From positions 1 through 47,114 of the forward strand of contig VFQY01000009.1 in the NCBI GenBank assembly GCA_018883425.1: a stretch of 47,114 nt of DNA, given 5' to 3'. A program made the translations under genes and the position numbers. Position 1 is the first letter of the stretch, and every line of letters starts with the position of its first letter. Source of the DNA: Candidatus Omnitrophota bacterium. Its GTDB lineage: Bacteria > Omnitrophota > Omnitrophia > Omnitrophales > Aquincolibacteriaceae. Under the pieces are notes generated by a model. It saw only the letters and a list, made by a program, of their open reading frames with translations. It did not search any database and was not told where the DNA came from. Positions 43,267-47,114 of the stretch are shown piece by piece.

Positions 43267-44313
43267 ATGAGCAAAATGACCTATGAAAAAGCCGGCGTAC
43301 CTCACCTGAAGGGTGATCCCGTCTACAACCGTAAAATTGCGTCGATGATCGGTTCGACGCGCGTCCCGGGTGTGATGGGAGGCGCTCTGGGATTCGCGGC
43401 GCTCTTCGATCCCCGCAAAGCGGGTATGAAAGATCCCCTCATTGTGGCTTCGACGGACGGTGTCGGAACAAAATTGGAACTCGCGGCTTTACAAAACCAT
43501 CACGCTACGATCGGCATCGATCTAGTGGCCATGTGCGTCAATGATTTGATCACCTGCGGGGCTCAACCCGTTTTCTTTCTCGATTATTTTGCGGCAGGAA
43601 AGTTCGAGCCTGAGGTGACCGAGGAGGTCCTGAGCGGCATTGTGCGAGGATGCAGGGAATCCGGATGCGCCCTGATCGGCGGTGAAACTGCGATTATGCC
43701 GGGTTTCTATCAGACGCATGCTCAAGGGCCCTCTCAGTACGATGTCGCAGGTTTCAGCGTCGGTCTTGTGGAACGAGGCAAGACCGTGACCGGGGAGACG
43801 ATCCGTGAGGGGGATCTTCTGCTCGGGCTTGCTTCAAGCGGTTTTCATTCCAATGGTTATTCTCTACTGAGGAAAATTTTCTCCAAAAAAGAGCTTCAGG
43901 GAGCAATCGGCCGGGAACTTCTGACTCCGACAAGGCTTTATGTAAAGCCTGTGCTGAGTCTCCTCAAAAAGACGAAGCTCAAGGGAATTGTGAATATCAC
44001 CGGAGGAGGCTTCATCGACAATCTTCCCCGGGTTATTCCCGACGGGCTCGGCGCGGAAATTGATAGTTCCTTTTGGCCCCGGGCAAAGCTGTTTCAAACC
44101 GTTCAGGATTCTGGTAAGATAGCTTCTTCTGAGATGTACCGGACCTTCAACATGGGCATCGGCATGGTGATCGTGATGCGCCGTCAAGATATTCTGGGTG
44201 CTCAGAAACATTTTAAGCAACACAAAATTCCCTCCTGGGTTATCGGCAAAATTACGAAGACCGGAAAAAAAGACGCGCGAGTGCGGGTTCTCGAAGACGG
44301 AAGTCCCGTCTGA
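43267..44313 (+). CDS. purM: AIR synthetase (PurM)
   Basis: PurM closes the imidazole ring, converting FGAM to AIR. The 348-residue protein has the A-S-T-D-G-V-G-T-K-L-E motif (near 58), G-G-E-T-A-I-M-P-G-F-Y and the glycine-rich G-L-A-S-S-G-F-H-S-N-G-Y-S-L segment. A ribosome site GAGGAGAT precedes ATG 43267. In many operons of this order purN and purH follow; here purD comes next. Confidence 0.96.
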   Translation: MSKMTYEKAGVPHLKGDPVYNRKIASMIGSTRVPGVMGGALGFAALFDPRKAGMKDPLIVASTDGVGTKLELAALQNHHATIGIDLVAMCVNDLITCGAQPVFFLDYFAAGKFEPEVTEEVLSGIVRGCRESGCALIGGETAIMPGFYQTHAQGPSQYDVAGFSVGLVERGKTVTGETIREGDLLLGLASSGFHSNGYSLLRKIFSKKELQGAIGRELLTPTRLYVKPVLSLLKKTKLKGIVNITGGGFIDNLPRVIPDGLGAEIDSSFWPRAKLFQTVQDSGKIASSEMYRTFNMGIGMVIVMRRQDILGAQKHFKQHKIPSWVIGKITKTGKKDARVRVLEDGSPV

Positions 44314-44335
44314 TTCCGGGTGTACGGAGATTGTC

Positions 44336-45616
44336 ATGAGAGTGCTGCTTCTTGGTTCAGGCGGCCGTGAACACGTGCTGGCCTGGAAAATTGCCCAAAG
44401 TCCGCTGTTAACCAAACTCTTTGTTGCTCCCGGCAACACCGGCATCAGCGATCTTGCCGAATGTGTGCCCCTGTCTTTGTCCAATCTCGACGGCCTGGTT
44501 GAGTTTGCCCTCAAAGAGTCCATTGACCTCACGGTTGTGGGTCCCGAAGCTCCTCTTGTCGAGGGGGTTTGGGACCGTTTTCATGCGGCTGGCCTGAAGG
44601 TTTTCGGACCCAGCCGTGATGCTGCTGAGCTTGAAGGCAGTAAGGCCTTTTCCAAAGACATGATGCACAAGTACTCTATCCCCACGGCCCACTACGAAGT
44701 TTTTTCCAACGTCAATGAGGCGAAGCATTATGCGGTTGAAGCCGAGATGCCGGTGGTGATCAAGGCCGACGGGCTCGCTGCCGGCAAAGGCGTGGTGATC
44801 TGCAAATCCTCACAGGAAGCTGTGGAGACCCTGGGGCGCATGATGAGTGAGGGCGCCTTCGGTGATGCCGGAAAGAAAGTCATCATCGAAGAAATGCTCG
44901 AGGGAGAAGAGCTTTCCGTCCTGGCGCTCACCGACGGAGACTCGGTGATTCCGCTGGCCAGTTCTCAGGATCACAAGCGCGTTTATGATTATGATCGGGG
45001 TCCCAATACTGGCGGCATGGGCGCCTATTCACCGTGTCCTCAGATCAGCCGTGAAAAGCTTCAGGAAATTGTCGACTTAAGCGTGAAGCCCATGATTCGG
45101 GGAATGGCGGCTGAAGGTAAACCCTATCGAGGTCTGCTTTATGCCGGGATTATGCTCACCGAAAAGGGACCCTATGTCCTGGAATACAATTGCCGGTTCG
45201 GAGATCCGGAGGCTCAGGCGGTGATTCCAAGACTGAAATCAGACCTCATTCCCGTGATGCTCGAGATTGCGGAAGGAAAACTCAAAACTAAAACTCTGGA
45301 ATGGCACGACAAGGCTTCCGTCGCGGTCGTTCTGGCCTCAGGGGGATACCCCGGAGCCTTTGAAAAAGGGCGCCTGATTACAGGGCTTGAAGCCCTCAAG
45401 GGAGCCGCAGATGTTCATGTTTTCCACGCGGGAACTGAATTGAATGCTCAGGGTAAAGTTGTCACTGCCGGAGGGCGGGTTCTGGCCGTTGTGGGTTTAG
45501 GAGATACTCTGCGCGAGGCTCAGGATAAGGCTTATCAGGCGGTGTCAAAAATACAATTTGAAGGCATGCATTACCGCCGAGACATCGGAAGAAGGGCTTT
45601 GGAAGTTCTCAAATGA
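44336..45616 (+). CDS. purD: GAR synthetase (PurD)
   Basis: PurD joins phosphoribosylamine to glycine. The start is ATG 44336 after CGGAGAT; an open frame reaching upstream into purM is not family sequence. The 426 residues begin M-R-V-L-L-L-G-S-G-G-R-E-H, with ATP-grasp features K-A-D-G-L-A-A-G-K-G-V and P-N-T-G-G-M-G-A-Y-S-P, then C-R-F-G-D-P-E. It is the last purine gene of this run. Confidence 0.96.
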   Translation: MRVLLLGSGGREHVLAWKIAQSPLLTKLFVAPGNTGISDLAECVPLSLSNLDGLVEFALKESIDLTVVGPEAPLVEGVWDRFHAAGLKVFGPSRDAAELEGSKAFSKDMMHKYSIPTAHYEVFSNVNEAKHYAVEAEMPVVIKADGLAAGKGVVICKSSQEAVETLGRMMSEGAFGDAGKKVIIEEMLEGEELSVLALTDGDSVIPLASSQDHKRVYDYDRGPNTGGMGAYSPCPQISREKLQEIVDLSVKPMIRGMAAEGKPYRGLLYAGIMLTEKGPYVLEYNCRFGDPEAQAVIPRLKSDLIPVMLEIAEGKLKTKTLEWHDKASVAVVLASGGYPGAFEKGRLITGLEALKGAADVHVFHAGTELNAQGKVVTAGGRVLAVVGLGDTLREAQDKAYQAVSKIQFEGMHYRRDIGRRALEVLK

Positions 45617-45645
45617 TTTATTCGAGGAAGCTGGAACGCTAGATT

Positions 45646-46704
45646 ATGGCCGAGACTCAGAGGGTGAGCATGAGCGCACGCGATCCCGATCTCGCCAGAC
45701 TTCGTGAGGTGGCTAAAGCCAGCCGCGAGGGCAAGACGGTGTGTTTTCCGACCGAAACCGTTTACGGGATCGGGGGACCCATGAGTGTTCCGGGCCTGAG
45801 TGAAAAGCTCAAGACGTTTAAAGCGGATCCTCGGAAAGAGCCGGAGGTGGTTTACCACATCGGTGACTGGGCGATGCTCGATCACCTGCGGATTTTCATA
45901 ACACCTGTGTTTCGCTTCCTTTCGAGAACATTTTGGCCGGGGCCCCTGACGCTTACCGTGAAGGATTCAGCGGGTAAAATTCTTAAGATCCGCTACCCGA
46001 GAAATCTCCTGGCAACAGCCTTGATCAATTCCGTCGGAGAGCCATTTCTTGCAGTTTCTGCCAGCGGAGACGAGCCGGCACGGACTCCGGAGAGAGTTTT
46101 GTCCGGCGTGCCCGGTTTTGCCGATTATGTCGTCGACTCAGGCCCTTGCGAAATCGGGGAAGATTCGACCGTGGTGGATATTACGGATGAAAAAAATCCG
46201 CGAATCACGCGGAAAGGTCCGCGGGCCGCAGAGATCGAAAAAGTTCTTGAAAAAATCCGGGCAGGCCGGTTCGCGCGCCGTAAAATCTTAATTGTCTGCA
46301 CCGGCAACTCCTGCCGTTCTCCGATGGCGGAGGGATGGCTGAAGGATGAGCTTGAGCGCCGGGGGCTCTCGGATGAAGTTGAGGTGTCGTCCTGCGGGGT
46401 AGGCACCCGCGATGGGATGCCTGCCACAGCTGAGGCTGTCTACGTCATGAGAAACCGGGAAGTCGACATTGCCGATCACCGCTCAAAACAGTGCACAAGG
46501 GAAGACATTCTCGGCGCCGATTTGATTCTGGCGATGAGTCAGCAGCACGCGCTTTTTATCACCAGCATGATGCCTTCGGCGCGGGAGAAGATTAAAATAC
46601 TGAATGTCATGGATCCGATAGGGATGAACCTTTCCGTCTATGAAGATGTGATGAATCTCATCGAAAAGAAAATCACATCGCTTTGGTTCGATATTGTCGG
46701 CTGA
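45646..46704 (+). CDS. fusion of TsaC/Sua5/YrdC-like domain and low-molecular-weight protein tyrosine phosphatase
   Basis: The 352 residues hold two domains. Residues about 15-200 resemble TsaC/Sua5 (P-T-E-T-V-Y-G-I-G near 35, S-T-V-V-D near 174), the enzymes that make threonylcarbamoyl-AMP for tRNA t6A. Residues about 212-352 are a phosphatase with the C-x5-R loop C-T-G-N-S-C-R-S (C218, R224) and a late D-P-I-G. In the TsaC half the usual K-x-R reads K-A-D-P and S-A-N reads S-A-S, so its activity is uncertain. A second start at 45670 has the better ribosome site (GAGGG). It lies 15 bases before rpiB. Such fusions occur in several deep-branching phyla. Confidence 0.88.
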   Translation: MAETQRVSMSARDPDLARLREVAKASREGKTVCFPTETVYGIGGPMSVPGLSEKLKTFKADPRKEPEVVYHIGDWAMLDHLRIFITPVFRFLSRTFWPGPLTLTVKDSAGKILKIRYPRNLLATALINSVGEPFLAVSASGDEPARTPERVLSGVPGFADYVVDSGPCEIGEDSTVVDITDEKNPRITRKGPRAAEIEKVLEKIRAGRFARRKILIVCTGNSCRSPMAEGWLKDELERRGLSDEVEVSSCGVGTRDGMPATAEAVYVMRNREVDIADHRSKQCTREDILGADLILAMSQQHALFITSMMPSAREKIKILNVMDPIGMNLSVYEDVMNLIEKKITSLWFDIVG

Positions 46705-46719
46705 AAAAGAAAGGCTCTT

Positions 46720-47114
46720 ATGACGGTTAAAATAGCTCTGGCGGGTGATCATCGCGGCGTTGAGATGAAGGCTCGGCTCTTTGCGTTTCTCAAATCAAAG
46801 GGTTTCGAGCCGGTGGACTGCGGACCGTTTACCTTAGAATCCTGCGATTATCCTGACTTTATGTTTGATGCCGCTGAAAAAGTGGCCCGGGGTGACTGCC
46901 GCTTCGGGATCGGTATTTGCCACAGCGGCATCGGCAGCGCAATCGCCGCCAACAAAGTCAGGGGAATCCGCGCGGCGCTTTGCAAAAGCGTCGAAGAGGC
47001 GAAATTATCCAGGGCTCATAATGACGCCAATATGCTGATCCTGGGTTCGGGTTTTCTCGATACGTCCATTGTGGAAACACTTGTTGAAACCTGGTTAAGC
47101 ACACCCTTTGAGGG
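46720..47114 (+). CDS. rpiB: ribose-5-phosphate isomerase B (RpiB), 3' end outside window
   Basis: The 131 visible residues start at ATG 46720 after AAAGG. They include L-A-G-D-H-R-G-V-E-M-K (7-17), a conserved D-C-G-P (33-36), Y-P-D (43-45), G-I-C-H-S-G-I-G (catalytic cysteine near 67; the usual C-G-T-G is C-H-S-G), A-A-N-K-V-R-G-I-R-A-A-L, and H-N-D-A-N. RpiB interconverts ribose-5-phosphate and ribulose-5-phosphate, supplying PRPP for the purine genes upstream. Only a few residues are missing at the C-terminus. Confidence 0.92.
   Translation, partial: MTVKIALAGDHRGVEMKARLFAFLKSKGFEPVDCGPFTLESCDYPDFMFDAAEKVARGDCRFGIGICHSGIGSAIAANKVRGIRAALCKSVEEAKLSRAHNDANMLILGSGFLDTSIVETLVETWLSTPFE

Overview
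The window reads as a dense chromosomal segment from a diderm (Gram-negative-type) bacterium. The evidence is a meso-diaminopimelate-type MurE, an OmpA/Pal-like probable lipoprotein, several Sec signal peptides and a full lipid-II assembly line. Coding density is high, genes often overlap by 4-47 bases, and GTG and TTG starts are common. Nothing fixes the phylum. The TsaC/LMW-phosphatase fusion next to rpiB, the divergent FtsA and the many unrecognised small secreted proteins suggest a poorly cultured lineage (an Omnitrophota-like candidate phylum is my guess, not a demonstration). No prophage, insertion sequence, CRISPR array or rRNA is visible.

Left part (1-12.5 kb): the end of an EAL (c-di-GMP phosphodiesterase) gene; a ThiO-like FAD oxidase overlapping an OmpR/HisKA two-component pair; three 11-bp-phased AT-rich repeats followed by an unknown helical protein and an isolated PTS EIIA-like protein; two secreted proteins; a convergent trypsin-like protease. 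Next comes an overlapping trio of P-loop ATPase, HIT hydrolase and dGTPase-like HD hydrolase, then a GAF + HD-GYP protein that has lost catalytic residues, and an OmpA-like probable lipoprotein.

Middle (12.5-26 kb): a division/cell-wall (dcw) cluster murE-murF-mraY-murD-ftsW-murG-murC-murB-ddl-ftsQ-ftsA. It supplies the cytoplasmic Mur ligases, MraY/MurG lipid-II synthesis, the FtsW polymerase and FtsQ/FtsA divisome parts. It is cut at both ends: no ftsL/ftsI/rsmH/mraZ upstream, and no ftsZ after ftsA, which runs into a convergent Ski2-like helicase. FtsA itself has eroded nucleotide-binding loops.

Accessory stretch (26-36 kb): helicase, thiD, a CheY-like regulator, a small island with two uncertain minus-strand genes, two MORN_2-repeat proteins flanking a glutathione S-transferase, acylphosphatase, ligA, a xerD-like recombinase and a small secreted coiled-coil protein.

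Right part (36-47 kb): a strong sigma70-type promoter, an unusual tRNA-Glu(CTC), then an unbroken purine operon purB-C-S-Q-L-F-M-D, the TsaC/phosphatase fusion and the start of rpiB. The promoter in front of the tRNA is the only convincing one I see for the whole purine run. PurS, PurQ and small PurL together form the three-part FGAM synthetase; purE, purK, purN and purH are not in the window.

Features I rate most worth a second look are the FtsA with missing nucleotide-binding residues, the tRNA-Glu with an apparent A19-U56 swap and a leader hairpin covering its 5' end, the 11-bp repeats beside the two-component system, and the ATPase-HIT-dGTPase trio.
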